The translations under genes and the position numbers were made by a program. A model generated the notes under the pieces. It made no database searches and had not been told where the DNA came from. It saw only the letters and a list, made by a program, of their open reading frames with translations. Source: Acanthosepion pharaonis (taxonomy: Eukaryota > Mollusca > Cephalopoda > Sepiida > Sepiidae). From it: DNA of 64,000 bases. Each line of letters begins with the position of its first letter. Position 1 is the first letter of the stretch. Location of the stretch: assembly GCA_903632075.3 (NCBI GenBank), contig CAHIKZ030000027.1, positions 560,001 to 624,000 on the forward strand, in the 5' to 3' direction. This document shows positions 1 to 8,656 of the stretch, one piece after another.

Positions 1-1361
1 TTTTGCAACTACAAATAACTTAAAATAGTTTATTTTTAAGGACAAACACTGGAAGAGTGGAACTGGAAGGCAAGTTGTACTTGATTCTGTGGGAAAATTA
101 ATTTTACTCTAAGATTTTTACATGTTTAAAAATATAGGCAATAGACAAATGATAATTTTCTTTATAATTTCAAGAAATTTAATTCCCATAACAGTTGTTT
201 TTGGATTTTGGATTATAATTCCAATTAAACACTATCAAGGTTAGAATTATAGTTGAGTTACTAAAAAGACATTGTAGATTATTAATGATTCAGACTAATT
301 TCTCAAATACACATTTCTTTTTTCTAAAAATATAAAGCTTTAAAATTGTTTAAATCTAGCTTTCTTTCTAAAAATTATAACAGGCCTGAGGTAGCAAATT
401 TAGAGCTATATATATAATGATATAAACTTGTATTTATTTTTATTTTAATCCTGGTGATGACAATAACATTCCATTTATGTTGATTTGGATTTTAATGTAT
501 GCATAAATGAAAATTTAGATTTTTACCTTTAAATATAAATTAATAAAAGATTATTTTTCAAAATTCAAACAAAACAAGAATATTTTTCTGCCTGAAAAGA
601 ATTTTTAAAATGATTTATTACTTGTTAACTAATCAAATAACTGTTGTAGAGTAGTTTCACAGTGGAGGCTTGTATTTCACTAAGTCGGTCCTAAAATAGG
701 TTCGATGTACAAAACATTAGGAACTTGATATAATAGATAATGACACAGAGAAATCTAGTCGTGGTCACTGATACTTTTAGTATCCGACTAACGGTCGTCC
801 GACATCGACTGACTGACCAACTCCCTGAGTGACTTTAGCAACTCCTACTACTCCTACTTATTATAGGTGGGAGAGTCTATTAACTATAGAATAGGTGTGT
901 TCCACTATAACAATAACAATTTACTTATTTTTCTTTAAACACCTTAATAGGCAGCACATTCTTAATTATATGCATTCATACATAATTTCTAGTTGCATAT
1001 AAACATTTGTATAAAAGTTGTATATAAATATAAGTATTTGTATAAAATTTCTATTTAAATGAGGAGAAACTTCTAAAGGCACAAATTTATATTGAAACAA
1101 AAATTTCTGTTTGATATTTATCAAACAACAAATCAAGATGAAATATTTTTTCTTCCAATGTCCATAAGGACGTTGGAAGAAAAAATATTTCATCTGGATC
1201 AACAGGGATTCAGGTGACTTATACACACAAGAAATAACTGTAAAAGGAGAATGGCCAACAAATACCGCACAACAGAATCTATTCTAAGAAAAATAATTCT
1301 GGTAAATTTGACAATTTAACAAATTTGAGAAAATGAATTGAAAGAAAACGTTTTTACTTAC
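1..1361 (-). other. Intron downstream of the SLC16-like exon
   Basis: AT-rich sequence following the splice donor of the transporter exon on the minus strand. I translated it by eye for further transporter exons and found none. The only open frame (966-1226) is low-complexity and spans a hairpin at 1138-1193, so I do not call it coding. The next coding exon must lie beyond the left edge of the window. Confidence 0.5.
1138..1193. repeat. Near-perfect intronic hairpin, 26-bp arms
   Basis: Two 26-base arms (1138-1163 and 1168-1193) are reverse complements with a single mismatch that becomes G-U in RNA on one strand. The loop is the 4 bases ATAA. It lies within the transporter intron and could be a tiny MITE or a transcribed stem-loop. 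No second copy was noticed in this window. Confidence 0.75.
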
Positions 1362-1631
1362 CAACAAGATAAGTTGTTGCTGGAACTAAAGAACCAACCC
1401 ATGCTGTTGTACCCTTGCTGCTTCTGAAATACTGAACCCATTCATAGTAGAATATTCCCAAAGAATATGTGATACCATCTGCAATGACATGAATCATAAA
1501 GGATCCAAAAACAACCATCCAACCCCATCCACCATCTGGGATGTCAATATCATTTTTCTCTGGATTTTTTAGGGTCCTTTCATTTTCTTCATTTTCCTGA
1601 ACCTTTGCCATTTTCTCTAATCACAAAAACA
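1362..1631 (-). CDS. First coding exon of a monocarboxylate-transporter-like protein (SLC16 family), partial
   Basis: The exon encodes the first 83 residues plus one base of a 12-transmembrane SLC16 (MCT) transporter, a plasma-membrane carrier of the major facilitator superfamily. The start codon is at 1611-1609. Residues 1-23 form a charged cytosolic tail. They are followed by PDGGWGWMVVFGSFMIHV, the hallmark MCT motif at the start of transmembrane helix 1. Residues from about 71 (AWVGSLVPATTYLVG) look like the start of helix 2. The exon ends at 1362 with GTAAGT as donor, leaving phase 1. Upstream, a pyrimidine-rich stretch ending TTTTTAG at 1632 gives an acceptor and leaves a 20-base 5' UTR in this exon. 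Family assignment is secure. The subfamily (a plasma-membrane MCT such as MCT9/12/13/14-like) and substrate cannot be told from this exon. The rest of the gene is outside the window. Confidence 0.92.
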
Positions 1632-2136
1632 CTAAAAATAAAGAAAAAAGAAATTTCAGTAAATTATTTCAGAAAAGTTTTAATTTTTTTTTTATTTTAA
1701 GGCTTAAGTTTGACCATGAAAATTAAGCAGAGTCAATAACTGAGGTGGGAGACATTTTGGGAACACCTGGCATCAAGAAGAAGCATTCAAAAGATGAGCA
1801 TAAAATTTTGACTCTATTTTAAAAATATCTACCTGTGAAAAACAACACAATGTTAAACATTTAGAAAATGCTAAGTGATGATATCACCAAGTTTTAATTT
1901 CAAACTTCTGTAATATATAAAAACTCTGGATTATTATCACAAACATTATTATGATTTCTTTTTTAGTTTCAATTCTTCTGAGTATCACATTCTTTTTAAT
2001 ACTTTCTTTTTCCTTACTACTTTTCATTTTTCTAAATGTCACTCCTTATTGTCTTCAAATAAAAAACTTACTTTAACACTGGACCTACACACATTCATGT
2101 TTTCATTTCTTATATAAATATACATGGAAGCAGCAA
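1632..2136 (-). other. Upstream intron of the SLC16-like gene, no recognised element
   Basis: Begins with the polypyrimidine tract and AG acceptor of the transporter exon (read on minus). The rest is AT-rich sequence with no coding or repeat similarity I could recognise. A 5' non-coding exon must lie further right, but no promoter is evident. Confidence 0.4.
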
Positions 2137-2285
2137 TATTAAAACAAAAACATGTAAAAAATCGCTACACAATTGTAGTTGTGTTTCAACGCATATAAAT
2201 GCATCTCCTCAGGCGATTGTAAATTACTAGCAAATGAACAATTAATTTAATTTCAAAAGCAAAATACCTCCTCTTTTGAAAAATG
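2137..2285 (-). mobile_element. Hammerhead-bearing short repeat, copy A
   Basis: About 150 bp shared with the elements at 3514-3870 (both arms) and 26424-26535. Read on minus it runs from a purine-rich AAAAGAGGAGGTATTTTGC block, through a variable spacer, to the hammerhead ribozyme, then to an AACATGTTTTT-type tail ending near TTTTAATAT. The repeated structure and AT-repeat tails of the other copies suggest a small retroposon of the retrozyme or Penelope-LTR type. There is no coding capacity. The ribozyme itself is listed separately. Confidence 0.75.
2160..2218 (-). ncRNA. Hammerhead ribozyme (type I), copy A, core intact
   Basis: Read on minus, a complete 59-nt hammerhead can be folded by hand. 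Helix I is AATCGC (2218-2213) with GCGATT (2165-2160). The core CTGAGGA is at 2212-2206. Helix II is ATGCAT/ATGCGT around a TTAT loop, with one G-U and a G-U closing pair. GAAA is at 2187-2184. Helix III is CACAA/TTGTG around a 6-base loop. The A-U pair and the H17 position (TA) precede the predicted cleavage between 2166 and 2165. All strictly conserved core bases are present. Activity is inferred, not shown. Confidence 0.85.
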
Positions 2286-2552
2286 AAATTTCTTATATTG
2301 TCCTATAATATCAGGATTTAGAAATATTCTGGATATTGCAATGTGAACAACTGGCTTGAGTGTATTTTTATCATATTTCCTTACATATGAAATATTCTAA
2401 ATATTGAATATAATATGTAATATGCAGACAAATTATTCTTTGATTTTAAAAGTTTTTATTATTCTTCAGGGCATCACAGATATTAATTTGTATGATGTAA
2501 AACAAAAATACATTTTCTTTAGCATTCCTGATAAAGTAAACAGTGATTAGAT
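2286..2552. other. Unassigned AT-rich spacer
   Basis: No coding, structured or repeated sequence recognised. Confidence 0.4.
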
Positions 2553-3040
2553 ATTTTTTTTTTTAAGCATTTCATCCCAAGCAAGGCGGGAAGACACTAG
2601 CATGTAAGGGGTTACAGATTACAGAAAGTTGGAGCGAGTGCAATGAGGCGTGAGAGAGGAAAGGATGAAGAGAAGGATAGGGGATAGATCAAGGCATCTG
2701 GAGATGTCGATTTACATTACATTTGAATAGTTGAAGATTATAGCTGTCAGGGAAACAAGAAAAGGAGAGGGAGTTCTACAGGTGAGAAGTGCAAGACATG
2801 AAGCTATTGGAGTAGAAGAGACGGCGACATTTAACAGTTTCAACAGTGAAAGGGTGACAGTGAGATGCCAGCCATGTTGAATGCTTAAATTCATGAAGTC
2901 TGGGAACCAGCAAAAGCAGCTCATCGAAGCAGTTACCATGAAAGTATTTGTAAAAAAGACAGAGGGAGGCGACAGCACGTCTGTGAGAGAGTGACTGCAG
3001 ATGAGATGCCAGATCAGGGCCAATTACATTATTTACTTAA
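2553..3040 (-). mobile_element. Jockey/CR1-like LINE, 5'-truncated 3' end (copy 1)
   Basis: Read on minus, the sequence encodes the C-terminal tail of a non-LTR retrotransposon ORF2. It passes through a segment resembling IGPDLASHLQSLSHRR, then ASLCLFYKYFHGNCFDELLL, and then VPRLHEF, which is the conserved region after the reverse transcriptase in Jockey/CR1-type elements. The element ends in an A-rich tail read on minus (T-run at 2552-2564). The same tail region occurs at 22428-22990 on the same strand and, in other copies, at 20938-21725 and 49213-49582 on plus. The copy is truncated at its 5' side near 3030 and carries frameshifts. It is a dead fragment. Confidence 0.75.
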
Positions 3041-3353
3041 AAATATTTAAATTTAATTTAATGGATACAGCGAATTAATTAGTGATTTTATAAAAATATG
3101 ACAAAATAGAAAATTTTACATAAATATTATTATGAAATTCCTTTAGTTAATAGGCCAAATAATTGATGAAATAAGTAGATAATATGCTAGTAAAATCTCA
3201 TAATTGAATTTCTATAGATTTTTCAGTTGAAAGTGTATGAAACATTGGATCTTTATTGTGAAATCTGTTTTTAGATTTTAATAATACTTCTGGTGATATT
3301 GACTAATATTTTTATGCTTGAATTTTTCAAATACTTTGCTTAAACCTAATCGT

Positions 3354-3355
<2 letters not shown>
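3041..3355. other. Unassigned AT-rich spacer
   Basis: Nothing recognised. It lies between the LINE tail and a (TA)n tract. Confidence 0.4.
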
Positions 3356-3409
<54 letters not shown>

Positions 3410-3417
3410 ATATATAT
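3356..3417. repeat. (TA)n microsatellite
   Basis: Nearly pure TA dinucleotide tract of about 60 bases with one phase break. Confidence 0.95.
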
Positions 3418-3544
3418 TCAGGTAAGAAGAGAATGAATAGAGTATATTTCCAACATTTGTAATATTTAATTTAAAAGAGGGCCCAATACAGAGTAGACCA
3501 AAATATTATTTATTTTAGGGATATTAAAACGAAAACATGTTAAA

Positions 3545-3603
3545 AATCGCTACACAATTGCAGTTGTGTTTCAACGCATATAAATGCGTCTCCTCGGGCG
3601 ATT
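3545..3603 (-). ncRNA. Hammerhead ribozyme copy B, mutated core
   Basis: Same 59-nt fold as copy A, with perfect helix I (AATCGC/GCGATT), helix II (ACGCAT/ATGCGT) and helix III (CACAA/TTGTG). The core reads CCGAGGA (3597-3591) instead of CTGAGGA. The conserved U of the CUGA box is C, which is expected to abolish cleavage. GAAA and the TA cleavage step are kept. Confidence 0.82.
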
Positions 3604-3780
3604 GTAAATTACTGGCAGGTGAACGATTAATTTAACTTCAAAGGCAAAATACTTCCTCTTTTCTTGATAAAAAATAGGCTTCAGGGTTTTGCCTTTGGTT
3701 GATCAAGGTATTTTTCTCGAGAAAAGAGGAGGTATTTTGCTTTTGAAATTAAATTAATCGTTCATATGCCAGTAATTTAC

Positions 3781-3839
3781 AATCGCCTGAGGAGACCCAT
3801 TTATATGCGTTGAAACACAACTGCAATTGTGTAGCGATT
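3781..3839 (+). ncRNA. Hammerhead ribozyme copy C, core intact
   Basis: Plus-strand hammerhead. Helix I is AATCGC (3781-3786) with GCGATT (3834-3839). CTGAGGA is at 3787-3793. Helix II is ACCCAT/ATGCGT with one C-C mismatch. GAAA is at 3812-3815. Helix III is CACAA (3816-3820) with TTGTG (3827-3831). Predicted cleavage is after A3833. The catalytic core is complete; the helix II mismatch may weaken it. Confidence 0.83.
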
Positions 3840-3874
3840 TTTAACATGTTTTTATTCTAATATCCCTAAAAAAA

Positions 3875-3879
3875 TTATA

Positions 3880-3917
<38 letters not shown>
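3875..3917. repeat. (TA)n microsatellite
   Basis: TA tract abutting the right end of the palindromic hammerhead element, interrupted once by a C. Confidence 0.9.
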
Positions 3918-4650
3918 AACAGAGAGAGAAAGTTAAAGTTTAAGCAAATATAAACACTGGTAATTTAAATAAGTATAAATAATCAATTCTTTTTACAATT
4001 AATCAAATGTATTTTTCTTTTCCTGGAAAAATAAGCACAAATATGATTACAATAATAAATAATAAGAGATAAGATGAAGAATAATTGAAACACTTCATAT
4101 AAGAATTTCAGACAAAATTCTATCGAAAAATATAAAATAGATTCTTCAAATACTCACAATTTGCTTTATAAATAACAGATAAGAGAAAATGGAAATCCAA
4201 AGGAACAAAGCTGACAATCGTTTCTTTTCTTTCGTGAAAAATGATCTGAAATTTATGTATCACTCTTCTTTGTTCTCTATTTTTTTAAAGGGTTGCACTT
4301 TTAAGGAAAAAATATCACTTGATCATTTCGCAGCCTCTCATATGTATAAGTTATGAATCAAACAAAAGGCATTTTTAAGTTTCCTTGAATTCCTTAGAGT
4401 TTGTGAACAAGACAGATTTCACATTTCTGATCAACTGAAATTTGAATAGAAGTGAAAAAGATGGAAAAAATAAAAATTCAACAAGTTACAATAAAATGAC
4501 CTTTGGCCTTATTACATTAGCATAAAAGAAAATGATATAGATCACATGATATATAATTCTCAAAATTATCTTTCATTCAATCTCTCTATCTGTGTCTTAT
4601 ATTCTTTCTTTCTACTTTATTCTCTCTATAGCAATACATGTCAATGTGTA
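3918..4650. other. Unassigned AT-rich region
   Basis: No recognised element. The open frame at 4546-4803 runs through a (TA)n tract and is not credible as a gene. Confidence 0.4.
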
Positions 4651-4656
4651 TATATG

Positions 4657-4711
<55 letters not shown>
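4651..4711. repeat. (TA)n microsatellite
   Basis: About 60 bases of TA dinucleotides preceded by TATATGCATACA. Confidence 0.95.
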
Positions 4712-4713
<2 letters not shown>

Positions 4714-4814
4714 ACTAACTTTCTTTTCTCTTTTTTAGGTATGATAGGCAAATTGTCGCCAATTTATATTTTAATTTTGCGCATGTGTGTTGTCTGTTTT
4801 TGATTTTGTCGACT

Positions 4815-5395
4815 GGACTATATAGTAGGGTCTGTTGGGCACCGTCTGTGAGAAAACGCAATTCACTCCGCCAGAAATTTGGAAACGACATGCTGTACTG
4901 CTTGGCATTTATTCCAGAAGCTTCAAAGCAAACATTTCAGAGTGTTTGGGTATCAATCTGAGGCCAGTGCAGAGGCTTCTGAAATAGTTGGATGAGTCTA
5001 TTGATGATTATGTAGGTGTTTTGGAGTAATTACCAGTGATGGTGAAGATATGGCTCCATTCATCTTCCCACGGGGCCACAAACTCAACACAGAGGCCTAC
5101 ATTAAGTGCCTTGAGGAGGTAGTGCTGCCCTGGGCCAAGAGGGTGACTGCTGGAAGACTTTATACCTAACAAAAGGACTCTGCACTATGCCAGACAAGCA
5201 GGAGAACCCAGTCATATGTGCGATCACATCCAGATTGCAACCTCCTTGATTATTATGTGTGGTGCGCAGTTGAACGAGAGACCAACAAAACTCCTTGTAA
5301 CAACAAAGATGAACTGAAGGCAAGGATTATGACAGCATTCATCAACTTAAACAAGGAGATTATCCAGAAGGAAATTGGTAAAAGATGATGGAAAC
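4815..5395 (+). pseudogene. Mariner/Tc1-superfamily transposase remnant (DYYVW type)
   Basis: The plus strand encodes a decayed DDE transposase. Near 5040-5130 it reads like GEDMAPFIFPRGHKLNTEAY, then LEEVVLPWAKRVTAGR near 5110-5160, then SALCQTSRRTQS. The signature PDCNLLDYYVWCAVERETNK follows near 5228-5290 (intact members have DYYVWG), then CNNKDELKARIMTAFINLNKE. These are consecutive blocks of the C-terminal catalytic half of a mariner-like transposase, which cuts and pastes at TA. The N-terminal half (4815-5020) is only weakly readable. Stops at about 5167 and 5386 and an internal gap make it dead. A different Tc1 fragment follows directly. Confidence 0.8.
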
Positions 5396-5399
5396 CTAA

Positions 5400-5810
5400 A
5401 GAGTTGAAACTATATTAGTTTACTGCAGTCTAATCTTCTGCCAGGATACGAAGATAGAGAATTTTTTTCAACATGACGATGCTCCATGTCACACATCACA
5501 TATAGCAAAAAGGTTTCTCGTGAATGAAGATGTTCAACACTTGGAAAACTGACCAGTACAAAGTTCTGATCTCAACTAAAACCATTCTGGTGGGGACTGA
5601 AGAAACAATGCTCCAGCGAAAACCATGCGATCTTCAAGAGCTTTGGGATTACTGCCAAGAAGAATTGAGAAAAAAATTCCACTGAGAATATCTGGACTTT
5701 GTTCCATTAAATGCCACATTGAATTAAGACAATTATTCTAGCCACTAATTACTAACTATATGCGTTGACGTTTTGTAGTTTCTGTAATAATAAAGATCAC
5801 TTTAAAAAAA
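5400..5810 (+). pseudogene. Tc1-like transposase 3' fragment
   Basis: A second transposase distinct from the one just upstream. The plus strand reads ENFFQHDDAPCHTSHIAKRF (near 5458-5517), the block with the second catalytic aspartate (normally QQDNAPCHT). It continues into a SSDLN segment (intact: SPDLNPIE, with the third acidic residue). The rest can be followed only with frame changes to the C-terminus near 5735 and an A/T-rich tail with AATAAAG at 5790. It has stop codons and frameshifts. The missing N-terminal domain means this copy is truncated at about 5400. Confidence 0.75.
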
Positions 5811-6500
5811 AATAATTTCTAATTTAAAAAACGAGGTGAAAGGTGAAATTTTAGCTGATAGCCCAGATTTTTCGACATCACTATCCAATTTCCACTGAGT
5901 AACAGCATTCACCACACAACTCTGATTCTAAAATTAATGATCGTCTTCTTTAAAATTACAACGAGTAAAGGCTCATCTAAGATACTTATCAAACAAAAAA
6001 ATACTTCACAGTCAATATTAACCAGCAACAAAATATTTCTTGTGAACATACTTAAATCAGCTTTTATGTGCCCCAATATTGAAGTTATCATCATGAATTA
6101 CCTCTTCTGATTATCTTGCCGATTAGTCAAAGAAACAATGTACAGCTTTCAGTTGATGTTATTCTCTTGAAGTATTAAAATAATTTTTTTATTCTTTAGT
6201 CTTTCTGACGTTTGACAACAGTGGTTATTTGTAGTGAAAAAAAAACAATCTTATCTAATTTCATCTTCATTCAGAACAATAAAACTCAAGTAGCTTAAAG
6301 AATAAAAGTAATGATAATGAATTTGCAACCTTACTTAGACCCTACGGACCCTTATAAGCAGAATTAAAATTCAAAAGAAACAACTTCTGATTGTTCGTAG
6401 CAAAATATTTACATATTGACGAATGCTTATTATGATTTTGACTTTGTATTTACTTTCACCATTTTTATTAGATGAAGCATTATTAACCATTGACTGAAGA
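5811..6500. other. Unassigned AT-rich region
   Basis: No supported gene or repeat seen. Confidence 0.4.
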
Positions 6501-6557
6501 TTGCGTTTAGCATAAAACAGACTGTCGTCTCTGGTTGTTGACTTCAATGTCCACTTA
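6501..6557. mobile_element. Half copy of the 7161-7288 MITE
   Basis: Matches the right arm of the palindromic MITE at 7226-7286 (ATTGCGTTTAGCATAAAACA versus ATTGCATCTAGCATGAAACA, then GTTGACTTCAATG). It stops at a (TCTA)n tract, so the other arm is missing or was replaced by microsatellite. Confidence 0.75.
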
Positions 6558-6558
6558 G

Positions 6559-6610
<52 letters not shown>

Positions 6611-6799
6611 CTGTGTATATATATTATCTATCTGTGTATATATATATATATATATATATTATCCATCTATCTCTATCTGTATATATATATATATATACAT
6701 ATATATTATCTATCTCTATGTGTGTGTGTATATATATAATATATATATATATATATATTATCCATTTATCTATCTCTATCTGAATATACATATATATTA

Positions 6800-6871
<72 letters not shown>
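6558..6871. repeat. Compound microsatellite: (TCTA)n, (TA)n, (CT)n, (TATG)n
   Basis: Pure TCTA tetranucleotides at 6558-6610, then alternating TA tracts and TCTATC blocks, a CT run at 6801-6820, and TA then TATG repeats to 6885. Open frames across it are artefacts. Confidence 0.95.
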
Positions 6872-6876
<5 letters not shown>

Positions 6877-6884
6877 GTATGTAT

Positions 6885-6998
6885 ATGGATTCAATGAAAA
6901 TAGGACAAGCAAAAACTGAGCAGTACCAAAAAGAACAAGCCAAAATATCCCGTGATATGCACACCGGAACGAGAATAATTTATCCGGTAGATTAAAGC
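6885..6998 (+). mobile_element. SINE-related 3' fragment
   Basis: Matches the segment at 21815-21900: GAGCAGTACCAAAAAGAACA, then AAAATATCC, then GGAACGAGAATAATTTA and TCCGGTAGATTAAAG. In the 21.8-kb copy this leads into the body of the SINE family at 28.8 and 31.7 kb, so I read this as a truncated SINE relative. Confidence 0.55.
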
Positions 6999-7098
6999 AT
7001 ATTTGAATAGACAGTTACAGGAAATCTACTATTTAATAAATAAATGAAGCGTCTACTCAAATATCGTACCCATTAAAAATAACGTTTAAGTGATAGTA

Positions 7099-7125
7099 TA
7101 TATATATATCTATATCTATCTATCG

Positions 7126-7160
<35 letters not shown>
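7099..7160. repeat. (TA)n and TCTA microsatellite
   Basis: Interrupted TATA/TCTATC tract abutting the MITE at 7161. Confidence 0.9.
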
Positions 7161-7163
<3 letters not shown>

Positions 7164-7288
7164 TGAACATTGAAGTCAACACTTAGAGGCGACAGGCTGC
7201 TTCATACTAGATGTAATCGTCAGGCTACCGATTGCATCTAGCATGAAACAGCCTGTCGCCTCTGAGTGTTGACTTCAATGTTCCCTTT
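7161..7288. mobile_element. Palindromic MITE
   Basis: 128-bp inverted repeat. The left arm starts AAGTGAACATTGAAGTCAAC and the right arm ends GTTGACTTCAATGTTCCCTT, with a short central loop near 7221-7226. It carries GGCGACAGGCTG and CAGCCTGTCGCC. There is no coding capacity. A half copy lies at 6501-6557 in the other half of the same microsatellite field. Confidence 0.8.
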
Positions 7289-7357
7289 TATATTTACACA
7301 CGCTCTATCTCTGATATTGAGCACTATCCCATATAGCACACCTTAAGAGTATATTTC

Positions 7358-7440
7358 ATATATATATATAGAGAGAGAGAAAGAGAGAGAGGGAAAGAGG
7401 GAGAGAGAGAAAGAGAGAGGAGGAAGAAGAAAGAGAGACA
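7358..7440. repeat. (TA)n then (GA)n-rich simple sequence
   Basis: Short TA tract followed by about 70 bases of GA-rich purine sequence. Confidence 0.85.
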
Positions 7441-8560
7441 GATACAAGATGCTCCACTAATTTAACCTTTGTAGATATCGCTCCCAATTTGTTCTCATTT
7501 ATATATCTATTAGACGTATCTGTTAGTCTTTCCCCCTTTGGCAAAACTTAATATCACACATTCACTGACAAAAACCTGATTTAAATACAATGGACAAGAT
7601 TCCCAGGCATTATTTTACTCATCTAATTTGTAATCACTGTCAAAATTTACTTGTGACCTCAGTTTAACTTACGTAAATAATTGTTAAATTGTTTTCTGTA
7701 AACAATTGAAAAATGAGTTTTCATTAACCTACTTTGTGTTCTCTGACCGCGTTTGCAAAAAAAAAAACTTTTGTGGGCAGGGTTTCAAATAAAGACTTTG
7801 GTTTTAGAAAATTATTATCTCTAAGAACATGAGGTACTACTGAAAAGTTCTCATCCCCGCCAAGAAGCTCTTCCAGAATAAATTCTTATATTTGGGAAGT
7901 CGAGTGGACTGAAATCTTTTCTGCACCCCACTCCCTTAAACAATAAATAGAAAACCAGAAATGTGTTAAAAATATATCTTTATCTTGTTCTCTTCATCAT
8001 AAAACCTTAGATTAATGGTCAGAATACATGACATTTGTCCAAGTTGCAAAAAGAGGAAGAAGAAGAGGAATTGTTGAATATGGAGTTACATGAAAAACTT
8101 TGCCTGAAATGTCACACCTGTCAGTTTGGTAAATTATAACAATTCCAGATCAATGATAATTAAATTAGATAATGACAAGAAAATATCTGCCTTGACTTTT
8201 ATGTGACGTTGGATGTATGAAAATGTATTTATAACATTATAGCAGTTCTTCTTCAAAATTGAGAAAACATAATCCAATGTACCATTTATTCATCAGTAGC
8301 ATTTCTTTCATCTTATATCTACTTTTTCATTTTTTTATTACAACTGTTATTTGATTTATTTACATATGAACTATTGTCCTTATCACATTTGTAATTATCA
8401 CAGCATTTCAGACGTTATGCTCTCTGGCTTTCATCAAATACTTGTCAATCTCAGTAACCTTCAATAAATTCCAAACTGAATCCTTTATTTAGCGTAACAT
8501 GTTTAGGGATTTCTTGTCTAGTTCTTGTCTTAGTACAGCTTGTTTTATTTCCACTGAGTC
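7441..8560. other. Unassigned region
   Basis: AT-rich, no recognised coding sequence or repeat on either strand. Confidence 0.4.
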
Positions 8561-8656
8561 CAAGAACACAGTAGCCGGCACAGGATTTGAACTCACAATT
8601 AGTGTCACCAAATTTATGAACCAATGTTTTAAACCACTAGGCTACTGTCTCGTGAT
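8561..8656 (-). mobile_element. tRNA-headed SINE fragment
   Basis: Read on minus it resembles a tRNA: an A-box-like TAGCCTAGTGGTTTAAA and a B-box-like GAGTTCAAATCC about 45 bases later. The tRNA-like fold is degenerate, so this is a SINE head or tRNA pseudogene and not a functional tRNA gene. It could once have carried an internal Pol III promoter. Confidence 0.6.

Larger units (their letters stand above)
3514..3870. mobile_element. Palindromic hammerhead-bearing element, two copies head to head (B and C)
   Basis: Two copies of the hammerhead repeat face each other as a 357-bp inverted repeat. The outer ends are TTTAGGGATATTA (3514-3526) and TAATATCCCTAAA (3858-3870). Each arm carries a hammerhead: B on minus (3545-3603) and C on plus (3781-3839). 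The 55-bp centre (about 3664-3718) is itself partly self-complementary. The right end runs into (TA)n, as does the equivalent end of copy D at 26.4 kb. This could be a foldback transposon, or two retroposon insertions meeting at their 5' ends. No protein is encoded. Confidence 0.8.

Noticed and set aside
966..1226. 86-codon minus frame next to the transporter exon
   Set aside because: Its middle is the 1138-1193 hairpin read through; no transporter similarity and no splice sites in register.
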